Positions 49,674-60,624 of a stretch of DNA of 64,000 bases are shown here, piece after piece. This stretch comes from Collinsella aerofaciens. Lineage in GTDB: Bacteria > Actinomycetota > Coriobacteriia > Coriobacteriales > Coriobacteriaceae. The notes under the pieces are model-generated. The model saw only the letters and a program-made list of their open reading frames with translations, had not been told where the DNA came from and did not search any database. The number at the start of each line of letters is the position of its first letter. Within the stretch, counting starts at the first letter, position 1. The stretch spans positions 1 through 64,000 of the forward strand of contig NZ_JAQLDU010000009.1 of assembly GCF_028209625.1 (NCBI RefSeq), given 5' to 3'. A program made the position numbers and the translations under genes.

Positions 49674-50462
49674 CTAATGGCTGGAATAGCAGGTGGTGTG
49701 GGCGGCGTGGAAGCGGCAGTGCTCACGCATGCGGCAGATATTGCAGGTGGGGCGGCTCTGGGCGTCGTGGACCTCGCCGTCAAACAGACCGATCACCGCG
49801 GTCACGCTCTTGGTGGGCATGAGCAGGCTGGTGGGGGTAACGGTAAGCCCGATGAGCCGTGTGGCGTTGAGCGCAGCCACGATTGAGCGCTGGGCCGAGA
49901 GCGGGCAGTCGCCATAGCCGGGACTAAAGCGCCAGTTACCGGCGAGCCCGTGTGCAGCGGCCGCAGCCTTGACCTGCTGGTCCATCTGCTCGACGGCGGC
50001 TTCTACATAGGCAGAGCATGCGGCGTCGAGCACGGCTCCCTCCAGGGGCTGCTGGGCTCCCGTGGTACGCAGGCGGCGCTCGGCGTCCATGCCGAGGGTG
50101 CATGCCATGAGCGCGGCAAAGCGGGCGTCTTTGAGATGTCGATAGATGTCGCGACCGCGCAGCTCAACGTTGGTGCCAACCAGACGGATGCAAGGCTCTC
50201 CCTGCTCGTCCACGCCCGTGGCATCGACGGTAAACACGCGCCGCACGCCGCGGGGCTCAATGTCCAGCTCAAGGCGCTCGACCACAAGCTCAATACGTCG
50301 TGACAGCTCGGGCTCAATCTGCTGGCCGCCGTAACCCAGATACCGCAGCATCTCGGCACGGTCGACACGGGGATGGTGCGCAGCATCGACACGGTAAAGC
50401 GCCGGCGACGCAAGGTCGGCCGGCACTTCGACAGCGGTTGTATCGATGTGCGGTTTTTCCAT
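49674..50462 (-). CDS. Methionine synthase activation (SAM reactivation) domain protein
   Basis: This 262-residue protein corresponds to the detached C-terminal domain of MetH that uses SAM to remethylate oxidised cob(II)alamin. Family features are FSPGYGDCPLSAQ and TPTSLLMPTKSVTAVIGLFD, followed by a cysteine cluster TCNICRMREHCRFHAA near the end, common in stand-alone versions. The ATG overlaps the metF stop (TAATG). A longer in-frame extension upstream lies antiparallel inside metF and is not coding. It sits between metF and metH on the same strand. Confidence 0.9.
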   Translation of the reverse strand: MEKPHIDTTAVEVPADLASPALYRVDAAHHPRVDRAEMLRYLGYGGQQIEPELSRRIELVVERLELDIEPRGVRRVFTVDATGVDEQGEPCIRLVGTNVELRGRDIYRHLKDARFAALMACTLGMDAERRLRTTGAQQPLEGAVLDAACSAYVEAAVEQMDQQVKAAAAAHGLAGNWRFSPGYGDCPLSAQRSIVAALNATRLIGLTVTPTSLLMPTKSVTAVIGLFDGEVHDAQSRPTCNICRMREHCRFHAAHTTCYSSH

Positions 50463-51334
50463 TACCCCAGGCGCTCCATAATGGTCGCGGCGATCGCAGG
50501 ACGATTCATAGTGTACAGGTGCAGACCGGCGGCACCGTGCTCCTTGAGGTCGCAAAGCTGACGGGCGGCATAATCTACACCGGCTGCCTGCAGGCTCTCG
50601 GGGTCGTTCTCGTACTTGGCGAGAATCTTGATGACGGGGGAGGGCAGTGACGCGCCGCACATAAAGACCATGCGGCTGATCTGCGACTTGCCCATAAACG
50701 GCATGATGCCCGCGGTAATGGGCACGGTGATGCCGGCCTTGTCGGCAAGCTCGCGAAAACGATAGAAGCACTCGTTATCAAAAAAGAGCTGCGTCACAAA
50801 GAAGCTCGCGCCGGCGTCCTGTTTTTGCTTGAGGTGTTCGACCGAGAGGTTGAGATCCTCGCAGGCAATGTGGCCCTCGGGGTAGGCTGCGGCACCCACG
50901 CAAAAGCCGGCGTCGACGAGCTCGGGGATGAGGTCGCGGGCGTAGGCGTAGTCGGAGGCGGGCTTGTCGTCCTCGGTCGCGCCGGCAGGGAGATCGCCAC
51001 GCAGGGCCAGGATGTTTTCCACGCCGGCGGTGCGGTACTCATCGATCTTGGCGGCGATATCGGCGTGGGTACGGCCCACACAGGTGAGGTGCGCCACCGA
51101 GGGCGTATCGAATTCGCTCGTAATCATATGCGCGATGGGGGCGGTGGTGGCGCCGTTGCCCGAGCCGCCAGCCGAGCAGGTGACCGAGACAAAGCTCGGC
51201 GAAAGCTTGCACAGATTGCCTGCCACTTCGCGAGCCGTGTCGAGGGTAAGCTCGCCCTTGGGCGGGAACATCTCAAACGAAACGGGTGCAGTGCCCTGGG
51301 AAGCTGCCTGCTTAAAAACCTCGTCGACGCGCAT
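50462..51334 (-). CDS. metF: Methylenetetrahydrofolate reductase
   Basis: This 290-residue flavoenzyme makes 5-methyl-THF, the methyl donor of MetH. It starts with VSFEMFPPKGE, then LSPSFVSVTCSAGGSG, LALRGDLP and FFVTQLFFDNECFYRF, all MetF motifs. The ATG at 51334 has AAAGGAG upstream; a longer frame to 51400 lacks it. It is the first gene of metF, activation domain, metH, so the operon makes and uses methyl-THF. Confidence 0.95.
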   Translation of the reverse strand: MRVDEVFKQAASQGTAPVSFEMFPPKGELTLDTAREVAGNLCKLSPSFVSVTCSAGGSGNGATTAPIAHMITSEFDTPSVAHLTCVGRTHADIAAKIDEYRTAGVENILALRGDLPAGATEDDKPASDYAYARDLIPELVDAGFCVGAAAYPEGHIACEDLNLSVEHLKQKQDAGASFFVTQLFFDNECFYRFRELADKAGITVPITAGIMPFMGKSQISRMVFMCGASLPSPVIKILAKYENDPESLQAAGVDYAARQLCDLKEHGAAGLHLYTMNRPAIAATIMERLG

Positions 51335-51760
51335 ATCGTGCTCCTTTAGATACGTAATAGTGTGATGTGTTGTAAGGATTCTACAGCACCACTGTGTCAC
51401 GGTGGAGTTTCACTCGCTATTTGAGGATACTAATCAAAGATGCCTTGCTATCGGCTTTATCTATAACAGAGCGGCTAATCTAGGCACGGACTATAAAGAC
51501 TGGTATCTGATGCGAAATACCAGTCAATTTAGCCCCGTCCTAAATTGACTACCCTTAAACCATGCGGGGAGGTCTGCAATTTATACAGTTCATTGGCTGT
51601 TAAGGGTGGCAATACTGCCGCGATGCGGTAACCTCATTGATTGGTTTCGCGACAGCAACACAACGGTAATGTCGCGGAAACACGGCGAGCCTAAGCTATG
51701 ACTCGTTCGTTAGTAATCAACACCGCTTCTCACGCGGTGCCGATACGAAGGGAGTTCCGT
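51335..51760. other. 426-bp divergent control region, metF and glutamine synthetase
   Basis: No gene is seen. It holds a hairpin GACTGGTAT/ATACCAGTC (about 51499-51526) and a second CGCGACA/TGTCGCG (51648-51676) in the leader of the glutamine synthetase. I could not match a known riboswitch class. Confidence 0.5.
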
Positions 51761-53848
<2,088 letters not shown>

Positions 53849-53966
53849 AGCGTAACTGACATATCGTCACGGTATTGAGCCGGGGTCCGCATCGCGCGGG
53901 GCCCGGCTATTTGTTTGCGAAGGACGCTTTGGATCCCGCTTTGCAACTGATTCGCCCACGCAATAA

Positions 53967-54197
53967 GGGGTCGTGGGCAAAAAACGTCAAATATGAGTAC
54001 TGTCACAAGCCCTGTAGCATTATCTTTTTGCAAAATATGCAGTGTTACGCAACATATGTCCAAGTACTTAGCTGATAAATGCCTGCAATTCCTCCGCCGT
54101 AGGACGCCTTGTGTCCAAATCGCCTTCTGATGGCATGAAATCGCTGTTACTAAATTGGTAACAGTACTCATATTTGCTATTTTTTGTCCACGGGCCC
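53967..54197. mobile_element. MITE-like element with 37-bp terminal inverted repeats
   Basis: The left end (53967-54003) and the reverse complement of the right end (54161-54197) agree at 31 of 37 bases, including CAAATATGAGTACTGT without mismatch. The 231-bp element encodes nothing; a hairpin CTGTTAC/GTAACAG adjoins the right repeat. No target duplication is evident. Confidence 0.7.
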
Positions 54198-54253
54198 TTG
54201 GATGACAGTGTGATTTTATGCCTTCGGGGTTCGAATCCCGGCGTATGGGTAGC

Positions 54254-54285
54254 AAAAAGCCCGCTACCGAATTGGTAACGGGCTT
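54254..54285 (-). terminator. Terminator of tRNA-Glu
   Basis: On the minus strand AAGCCCGTTACC pairs with GGTAGCGGGCTT around AATTC, followed by TTTTT. Confidence 0.85.
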
Positions 54286-54296
54286 CTCAGATTCTG

Positions 54297-54373
54297 TGGT
54301 GCCCCCAGCGGGATTCGAACCCGCGATATCCACCTTGAAAGGGTGGCGTCCTTGGCCGCTAGACGATGGGGAC
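54297..54373 (-). tRNA. tRNA-Glu (anticodon TTC)
   Basis: Read on the minus strand the acceptor GTCCCCA pairs with TGGGGGC, the T-arm GCGGGTTCGAATCCCGC is clear, and the anticodon loop is CTTTCAA between GCCACC and GGTGG. CCA is encoded (54297-54299). It stands alone. Confidence 0.93.
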
Positions 54374-54431
54374 AGCGGGAAAGAGTATAGCAGACTTTTT
54401 TGCCGGCGCGTATATCGTTGGCAAACTGGAA

Positions 54432-54468
54432 AACCACCACAAAGGTATCTGTCCCCTTTGTGGTGGTT
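54432..54468. repeat. CCACCACAAAGG palindrome, family 2, copy 5
   Basis: AACCACCACAAAGG (54432-54445) pairs with 54455-54468, a perfect 14-bp stem. Read on the minus strand the loop is GGGACAGATA-like, matching the family, and the element sits 6 bp past the murT-gatD stop. Confidence 0.9.
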
Positions 54469-54474
54469 GGGGCG

Positions 54475-56652
54475 TTAGGGGAGGAGCTTCATGGCGGCGT
54501 CGTGGGCGGCGTGCTCGTAGGTGTCGTCGAGGGGTTTGAGCGGCAGCAGAGCGTTGGCCTGTGCGTCGCCGCGGCGCTCGAGGGCGTGCGCGATGAGCCA
54601 GTCGGCGAGTTCGGGATTCTTGGGTAGCGCCGGGCCGTGCAGGTACGTGCCGATGACACCCTTGTAGGTGAGACCCTCAAATCCATCGTCGCCGTTGTTG
54701 CCGGTGCCCGTGACGACGGACGTTCCGAGCGGCGTGGCATCGGCGTCCAAAAGCGTGCGGCCACCGTGGTTCTCGAATCCCACAAAGGGCTCGGGTGCCA
54801 GGTCGGTCTTGACGGCGACGTTGCCGATCAGGCGGTCGGAGCCGCGTACGGTCTCGGCGGCAATGACGCCCAGGCCCTCTATGCGTTTTTCGCCCATATA
54901 GTACGAACGGCCGAGCAGCTGATAGCTGCCGCAGATGGCGAGCAGCGAACCGCCGTCCTCAACATAGGCTGCGACCTTGTCTTTTTGGGCGAGAAGCTCG
55001 TGTGCCACGGCTAGCTGGTCGCGATCGGATCCGCCGCCCATCATGACGATATCGGCATCATGCAGATCGAGCACCTCGCCCATGCGGACCTCATCCACGC
55101 GAACGGGGATGCCGCGCCAGGCGCAGCGGCGCTCGAGGGCGATGACGTTGCCGCCGTCGCCATAGAGGTTGAGGGCATCGGGATACAGGTAGACGATGCG
55201 CAGCGGGCGCGAGAGCTCGACTGGCGCGATACCGACAGGAAGAGCGCTGCCGTCGGCACGGACTGCGGCGCGGGCAGCAACCGTGGCTGCATCGGCACCC
55301 TTCAGCCCGTCGAGTTCTTTGACCAGCGGCGGGAAGGCCGTGTAGTTGGCGACGGCGTAGAAGGTGTCATCGGCGGCCTCGTCTGCCATGGCGCCAATTG
55401 CCTGCGCGACGTCCGAGATAATCGCGGCATCGATGCCGGCGTACTTGAGGCGCACCTGCATGTCGTGCGCGCGCGTGCCGCCGGCAAAGGCGACAAGACC
55501 CGGCGTGTCGGCGATGCGCTCGAAGTCGACGTCGTAGATCCACGAGACATCGTGGCCGTCGGCGTCGTTGTCATTGAGGAAGAAAGCGCAGAGTCTGCCG
55601 CCTGCCGTCTTGATGGACTGGATTTGTCGATCGAAGCCTACGGGATTCTTGGCCAGGTTGGCCTCGACGGTGCGGCCGGCGATATCCCAGCGCCCCATAC
55701 GACCGCCGGCAGGCACATAGGCATCGAGCGTAGGCTGTAGAAGCGCCGTGTTCACGCCCAACTCGTGTGTGGCAAAGAAGGCGGCGGCAACGTTATAGAC
55801 CATGTACAGACCGTTGTAGCGCGTGGCGATATGCGTTGCGGGTGCGTCGGTATCGGGTCCAAAGACAAGGTCAAAGCCGTAGCCGTCGCAGCCGAGTTCC
55901 ACGCCCGTCACGCGACGGACAAGCGCAGGGCGGGCCCAGCCGCACGAGGGGCAATGGTAGGCGCCGAGTTGACCATACTGTACGTAGTCGTACTCCAACG
56001 GGGCGTTGCACTGCGAGCAAAAGCGCGAGTCGCTAATGCGGTCGGACTCGGTGCCCGTGGCGCCATCGATGCCAAAGGCAATACTCGCGTTGGGAACGCG
56101 CGCGGCAATCGAGGCGCACAGCGGGTCGTCGGCGTTGTAGATGAGCGTCGTTGCCGGCGAAAGCTCCAACGCGTGGGCGATGACCTCCTGGGTGTGATCG
56201 ATCTCGCCATAGCGATCTAGCTGGTCACGGAACAGGTTGAGCAGCACGAAGTACGTCGGCTTGAGCTTGGGCAGGACGCGCACAGTGTAGAGCTCATCGC
56301 ATTCAAAAACGCCTACGCGCTTGCTGCTGGCGGTTCGCTTAAGGTTGCCGCGGGCCTCGAGCAGAGCGCCCACCACACCAGGCTCCATATTGTTGCCGGC
56401 ACGGTTGCACACCACGGTAGCACCGCTGGCAGCAACGGCGTCGGCGATGAGGTTGGAGGTGGTGGTCTTGCCGTTGGTGCCGGTGATCACCACGCTGCGG
56501 TCGACCAGGCTCGCGAGGTCGCTTAGCAGCTCGGGGTCGATCTTCATGGCGATGCGGCCGGGGAGTACGCCGCCCTGGCGCTTAAGGACGGAGCGCAGCC
56601 CCCAGCGGGCGATATCGCTCGAGGCACAGGCGAGAGATGAGCGGAAGTTCAT
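54475..56652 (-). CDS. murT: MurT-GatD fusion, lipid II isoglutaminyl synthase
   Basis: This 725-residue protein joins two subunits that are usually separate. MurT (1 to about 450) has Mur-ligase Walker A GTNGKTTTS and a zinc ribbon with CSQC and CPSC near residues 212-238. GatD (about 485-725) is a class I glutamine amidotransferase with nucleophile Cys574 (LAICGSYQLLG) and His in TYLHGP. Together they amidate the D-Glu of lipid II using glutamine. The family sizes (about 440 and 245) add up. The ATG has AGGAACGG upstream. It follows two unknown genes in a probable operon. Confidence 0.92.
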   Translation of the reverse strand: MNFRSSLACASSDIARWGLRSVLKRQGGVLPGRIAMKIDPELLSDLASLVDRSVVITGTNGKTTTSNLIADAVAASGATVVCNRAGNNMEPGVVGALLEARGNLKRTASSKRVGVFECDELYTVRVLPKLKPTYFVLLNLFRDQLDRYGEIDHTQEVIAHALELSPATTLIYNADDPLCASIAARVPNASIAFGIDGATGTESDRISDSRFCSQCNAPLEYDYVQYGQLGAYHCPSCGWARPALVRRVTGVELGCDGYGFDLVFGPDTDAPATHIATRYNGLYMVYNVAAAFFATHELGVNTALLQPTLDAYVPAGGRMGRWDIAGRTVEANLAKNPVGFDRQIQSIKTAGGRLCAFFLNDNDADGHDVSWIYDVDFERIADTPGLVAFAGGTRAHDMQVRLKYAGIDAAIISDVAQAIGAMADEAADDTFYAVANYTAFPPLVKELDGLKGADAATVAARAAVRADGSALPVGIAPVELSRPLRIVYLYPDALNLYGDGGNVIALERRCAWRGIPVRVDEVRMGEVLDLHDADIVMMGGGSDRDQLAVAHELLAQKDKVAAYVEDGGSLLAICGSYQLLGRSYYMGEKRIEGLGVIAAETVRGSDRLIGNVAVKTDLAPEPFVGFENHGGRTLLDADATPLGTSVVTGTGNNGDDGFEGLTYKGVIGTYLHGPALPKNPELADWLIAHALERRGDAQANALLPLKPLDDTYEHAAHDAAMKLLP

Positions 56653-56697
56653 GAAGCCGTTCCTAACGTGAATGACATGGTCGTGGCGTTTGCGCCG

Positions 56698-57741
56698 TTA
56701 AAAGCCGTAACGGCGCACAAATTCCTGGGCAAGCTGCGATACATCTTCGCAGGCGTTGGCCCAGGGGGCAAAGTCGGGGGTGTCCGAGATGATGCCGTCG
56801 GCTTCCCAAACTGCCTGATGCGAAAGGTCCCAGGGGTCGTGCGGTTCGGGCCGGCAGGGAAGGTACGGTGTCTGATACATGGGGTTCAGCAAAAAGAACG
56901 CGCCGCCCTCGCAACGGTTAGCGAACTCACGCAGCGCGCGCGTCGCCGGGCGCATCTTGTTTGTTTTGAACAGCAGAATCGTGCGGGCGAGCAGGTACCA
57001 AGGAGAGTTTTCGAGTGCGTCTGCCCCCATCTGTTCCTCGAGCTGGTGGGCTAGGGCAAAAAAGCCGTCCTGGTCTTCCAGGCGAGCGAGAGCGAGCAAC
57101 ACGGTGCCGGCAGCTCGGGTGGGATAGCCTTCTGCCTTAAGGACGCGGCGGGCGTAGTTGGCAGCAGCGCGGTAGCGGGCGCTTGCCATGCACAGCTGCG
57201 AGATGGCCTCGACTGTGTGGAGCCACCCGATAAGGGCCGGCTCGCTCACGGTAAGGTCCGCTGCGGTGACACCGTCGGCCAAAACATTATTGGCCCAGTA
57301 GTGTGGGGCCTCCATGTCGAACCCGGGCACGCTTTGCCGCAGGTAATCGGTCGTGGTCGCTTCGAGCTTCATCAGGTCGCCCAGGCAGGCGTCGACGGGT
57401 GTGTCCGCCAAAATGATGGCGAGCAGCTGGGCATCGACCGCCAGCGCATCGACGCGAACGATCTTGAGCAGCTCATCGCGCATATCGTCGAACAGGCGGT
57501 TGCGCGTCTGCTCAAACTCCTCGTCGCTGCCCATGTCCTCGATGCGATGGAGCTCGTCGAGCAAATGACGATGCACGCCGGCATAGGAAAGCAGCGCCTG
57601 CGCATGCTCGGTCTGCGCGTACTTTTGAGGGTTAACGCTCACGTCGTTATGGACAAGTTCGCGTGCTGCATCGGTGAGTTCGGGGTGCGACGCAACGTAG
57701 GCGCGCTCCAGGTAGGCGGGGATGTAGACGCTCGGATCCAT
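56698..57741 (-). CDS. Hypothetical helical-repeat protein, 347 residues
   Basis: I do not recognise this protein. It is rich in alpha helices, with repeated Ala/Leu patterns such as ASARYRAAANYARRVLKAEG and GTVLLALARLEDQDGFFALA that look like TPR-type repeats (about 180-290). There is no signal peptide or membrane helix. It resembles the upstream gene in layout and may be its paralog. The ATG follows GGGAGGAG and overlaps the stop of the upstream gene. It is 45 bp from murT-gatD, so a cell-envelope role is possible but unproven. Confidence 0.75.
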   Translation of the reverse strand: MDPSVYIPAYLERAYVASHPELTDAARELVHNDVSVNPQKYAQTEHAQALLSYAGVHRHLLDELHRIEDMGSDEEFEQTRNRLFDDMRDELLKIVRVDALAVDAQLLAIILADTPVDACLGDLMKLEATTTDYLRQSVPGFDMEAPHYWANNVLADGVTAADLTVSEPALIGWLHTVEAISQLCMASARYRAAANYARRVLKAEGYPTRAAGTVLLALARLEDQDGFFALAHQLEEQMGADALENSPWYLLARTILLFKTNKMRPATRALREFANRCEGGAFFLLNPMYQTPYLPCRPEPHDPWDLSHQAVWEADGIISDTPDFAPWANACEDVSQLAQEFVRRYGF

Positions 57742-58817
57742 TAGAGGTCTCCTCCCTTAAACGGCAGGCCCTGCTCGGCCGCCCGCAGGATGCGCTCGTC
57801 GATCTGGGAACGCACGATATCGTTGGTGGCGACCCAGGCGGCGAAGCTGGCGTTGTCGGGGGCGCCCAAGCCCTCCTGCAGTACCGGCGTCGCCTCGGAC
57901 AGCGCAAGGACAAGCTCGTCGGTAGAGCCCACACCCACGTTGACGCGGGCATAGACGCCATCGGGAAACTCGGTTTGGAAGTAGAGTGCCTCGGCCGCGT
58001 GCGGGCACGAGCGTGCAAGGATGCGCAAGTAGTGCTCGGCACCCTCGTAGTCCAGCTCGCGCCAGGCTGCGCTCATCAGTGCGATGAGCGTCCACGGGTC
58101 CAAGTCGCGCTCCGCGTCCTTGGGACGACGACGCAGCGGCGTGTTGGCGAGATAGGGGACGGAGTGGGCAGAGCGAAAGCGCTTGAGCTCCTCGGCAGGG
58201 TATTCGAGCTTCGCCATGGCGAGCATCGCGGTGTGGCGGACGCCGGCCGGATCGTTGGGGGCAAAGTCGAGGCTGCGGTTTGCAGCTTCGAGCGACATGC
58301 GATAGCGTCCGCTAATGAGGGCGCGCGATGCAAGGGCGGCAAGCCAGCGCAGGTAGGGGCGGCGCATAAGGTCGCCCGCGGCCTCGCGCTCATAGGGGTC
58401 CTGCGCCGAGGCGATCTTGAACGCCAGGTCATGCTCGACTTCATCGCGCTTGGATACCAGGTACTGTACGTATTCCTCGTTGGAGTCGGCGGTGAGGGCC
58501 GTCAGCATGCGCTGGGCATCCCAGTTGGTCGGATCGAGCGCGGCGGCCTCGCGAAGCATGTTCTCGGCAGCGGCCTCTTCCTGCTCGGCTTGGGCATCGT
58601 CGGGGATAAAGGGAATGCGGTAGTCGACAGCCTCGACCACCTTGGCAATCAGATGTCCGGCGCGGTCGCGATCATGCACGATGAGCGGTGCGGGGTTGCG
58701 GGTGAATTGTTCCATCAGACGCTCTACGGCGGTGCCATCGGTGAGCGGGATATTGTCGCGGCGCAAGGCCTCAAGAACGAGGCGATGGCAATCCTCTTGA
58801 ATGGGATCGAATGCCAT
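57741..58817 (-). CDS. Hypothetical helical-repeat protein, 358 residues
   Basis: I do not recognise this protein. It begins MAFDPIQEDCHRLVLEALRR at an ATG with AAAGGAGG, 10 codons inside the longest frame. The middle has TPR-like helices (SGRYRMSLEAANRSLDFAPN, LDYEGAEHYLRILARSCPHA). It is acidic and soluble. Its stop overlaps the next start, so the pair is translated together and precedes murT-gatD. Helical repeats suggest a scaffold for protein partners. Confidence 0.75.
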   Translation of the reverse strand: MAFDPIQEDCHRLVLEALRRDNIPLTDGTAVERLMEQFTRNPAPLIVHDRDRAGHLIAKVVEAVDYRIPFIPDDAQAEQEEAAAENMLREAAALDPTNWDAQRMLTALTADSNEEYVQYLVSKRDEVEHDLAFKIASAQDPYEREAAGDLMRRPYLRWLAALASRALISGRYRMSLEAANRSLDFAPNDPAGVRHTAMLAMAKLEYPAEELKRFRSAHSVPYLANTPLRRRPKDAERDLDPWTLIALMSAAWRELDYEGAEHYLRILARSCPHAAEALYFQTEFPDGVYARVNVGVGSTDELVLALSEATPVLQEGLGAPDNASFAAWVATNDIVRSQIDERILRAAEQGLPFKGGDL

Positions 58818-59317
58818 GGGGCCTCCTTTGCTGCGGTTAGGGTTCAAATGTCTCTATATAAGGTTCTAGTTTACCCGCATGTGGCACACCGGGGGTGTCG
58901 CACTTGGACTTGCACCTTTGCACCACGAAGACGGATGTCGCACAAATGTCGGCACCTTGGACGACCGAGTGGTATCACGGTGCCGCAAACGGTCGATTTT
59001 TGGCGGCGAACGGTGCATATTTTGGAGGGGCACAGTCCTGCCCAGGATATGTAGTCAACCTTGATAAAACGTTTGCCCAGCTTGGGAGTATGAATGCCGC
59101 ACAAGGGTCTTCAGGGATAGAAAAAACGTTTCATCATTGGCGGCTTTAGGTGAATAACTGACCAACCAGAACGGTAAAATAGTGTTTGTCTGAGCGTTGA
59201 GACGTTTAGACATCGCGCATTGTCATCGCCGGCAACGCGCAAACCGGTCCTAACGGAGCCAATTGGGTGCTCCGTTATATACGCAAGTCTAAGAGGGGCT
59301 TGTTTAGGAGGCACAGT
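58818..59317. other. 500-bp divergent intergenic region
   Basis: No gene is seen between the minus-strand murT operon and the plus-strand alcohol dehydrogenase. It contains TATATA-type -10 candidates near 58855 and loose TGTCGCAC repeats (about 58897 and 58936). It probably carries both promoters. Confidence 0.6.
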
Positions 59318-60541
59318 ATGGGACGTTTTACCAATCCTCGCGATCTGTACTTTGGTGAGGGCGCTCGCCACGAGGTGAAGAACCTCAAGGGCAAGAAGGC
59401 CATCATCGTTTCTGGCGGCAGCTCTATGCGCCGCGGCGGGTTCCTGCAGGACGTCGAGAACGACCTTAAGGAAGGCGGTTTCGAGGTCAAGCTGTTCGAG
59501 GGCGTCGAGTCCGACCCGTCCATCGAGACGGTCATGAAGGGCGCCGAGGCCATGCGCGAGTTCGAGCCCGACTGGATTATCGCCATCGGTGGCGGCTCGC
59601 CCATCGATGCCGCTAAGGCCATGTGGGTCTTCTACGAGTATCCCGAGGAGTCCTTCGATAACATCATCCAGCCGTTCAGCTTCCCGGAGCTGCGTCAGAA
59701 GGCTCATTTCTGCGCCATCTCCTCTACCTCCGGCACCGCTACCGAGGTTACCGCGTTCTCCGTCATTACCGACTACGCCAAGGGCATCAAGTACCCGCTG
59801 GCCGACTTCAACATCACCCCTGATGTCGCCATCGTCGACCCCGAGCTCACCTACACCATGCCCGCCAAGCTGTGCGCTCACACCGGCATGGATGCTCTGA
59901 CCCACTGCATGGAGGCCTACGTTTCCACCTGCGCCTCTATGTTCACCGACGCCAACGCCCTGCACGGCATCCGCGAGATCGTCGAGTGGCTGCCCAAGTC
60001 CTATGCTGGCGACCATGAGGCCCGTCAGCACATGCACGAGGCTCAGTGCATCGCCGGTATCGCCTTCTCCTCGGGCCTGCTCGGCATCGTTCACTCCATG
60101 GCTCACAAGACCGGTGCTGCCTTCGAGAACGGCCACATCATCCACGGTGCCGCTAACGCCATGTACCTGGGCAAGGTTATCCAGTGGAACTCCAAGGACC
60201 CGCGTGCTGCTGAGCGTTACGCTTACGTGGCCAAGGAGATCCTGCACCTTCCCGGCGAGACCAACGAGGAGCTCATCGCTGCGCTCGTCCAGAAGATTCG
60301 CGACCTCAATGACCAGCTCAACATTCCGCAGTCCATCAAGGATTACGCGAATGGTGGCGTGAAGGTCGACGCCGAGAACCCGCAGATGGTTTCCGAGGAT
60401 GAGTTCCTCGCCAAGCTGCCCGAGATCGCTGCGAACGCCGAGACCGACGCCTGCACGCCCGAGAACCCGCGTGAGACCAAGGCTGCCGACTTCGAGAAGA
60501 TCCTCAAGGCCTGCTACTACGACACCGACATCGATTTCTAA
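59318..60541 (+). CDS. Iron-containing alcohol dehydrogenase
   Basis: This 407-residue enzyme belongs to the group III metal-dependent dehydrogenases. The NAD-binding GGGSPIDAAKAM (about residue 98), SSTSGTATEVTAFSVI, and metal-site motifs GMDALTHCMEAYVS and GIVHSMAHKTGAAF are present. It probably reduces aldehydes such as butyraldehyde or acetaldehyde during fermentation. The ATG at 59318 follows AGGAGG; the longer frame lacks a site. It is followed by its own terminator and then two glycerol-dehydrogenase-type genes of the same superfamily. Confidence 0.93.
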   Translation: MGRFTNPRDLYFGEGARHEVKNLKGKKAIIVSGGSSMRRGGFLQDVENDLKEGGFEVKLFEGVESDPSIETVMKGAEAMREFEPDWIIAIGGGSPIDAAKAMWVFYEYPEESFDNIIQPFSFPELRQKAHFCAISSTSGTATEVTAFSVITDYAKGIKYPLADFNITPDVAIVDPELTYTMPAKLCAHTGMDALTHCMEAYVSTCASMFTDANALHGIREIVEWLPKSYAGDHEARQHMHEAQCIAGIAFSSGLLGIVHSMAHKTGAAFENGHIIHGAANAMYLGKVIQWNSKDPRAAERYAYVAKEILHLPGETNEELIAALVQKIRDLNDQLNIPQSIKDYANGGVKVDAENPQMVSEDEFLAKLPEIAANAETDACTPENPRETKAADFEKILKACYYDTDIDF

Positions 60542-60562
60542 TCGACTCTTGTTATCGTAACG

Positions 60563-60607
60563 AGGGGCTCCGCACGTATCCGTACGGAGCCCCTTTCTTT
60601 TTTCTTT
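60563..60607 (+). terminator. Terminator of the alcohol dehydrogenase
   Basis: AGGGGCTCCG and CGGAGCCCCT form a 10-bp perfect stem, followed by TTCTTTTTTC. Confidence 0.9.
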
Positions 60608-60624
60608 TAGAGAATGGGATAGTT

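Larger units (their letters stand above)
53849..54296. other. 448-bp intergenic region between glutamine synthetase and tRNA-Glu
   Basis: No gene is seen. It is largely filled by the MITE-like element 53967-54197 and the tRNA terminator at 54254-54285. Confidence 0.7.

Noticed and set aside
47433..49886. An 817-codon open frame on the plus strand opposite metH
   Set aside because: It is the antisense of a well-supported metH gene. GC-rich codon use opens long opposite frames here, and the translation has no recognisable domain or ribosome binding site.
50463..50771. N-terminal extension of the methionine synthase activation protein
   Set aside because: It lies within metF on the same strand in another frame and looks like out-of-frame Arg/His-rich translation; ATG at 50462 fits the family.
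51335..51760. Riboswitch upstream of metF or the glutamine synthetase
   Set aside because: Hairpins exist, but I could not match cobalamin, SAM or glutamine riboswitch consensus elements.
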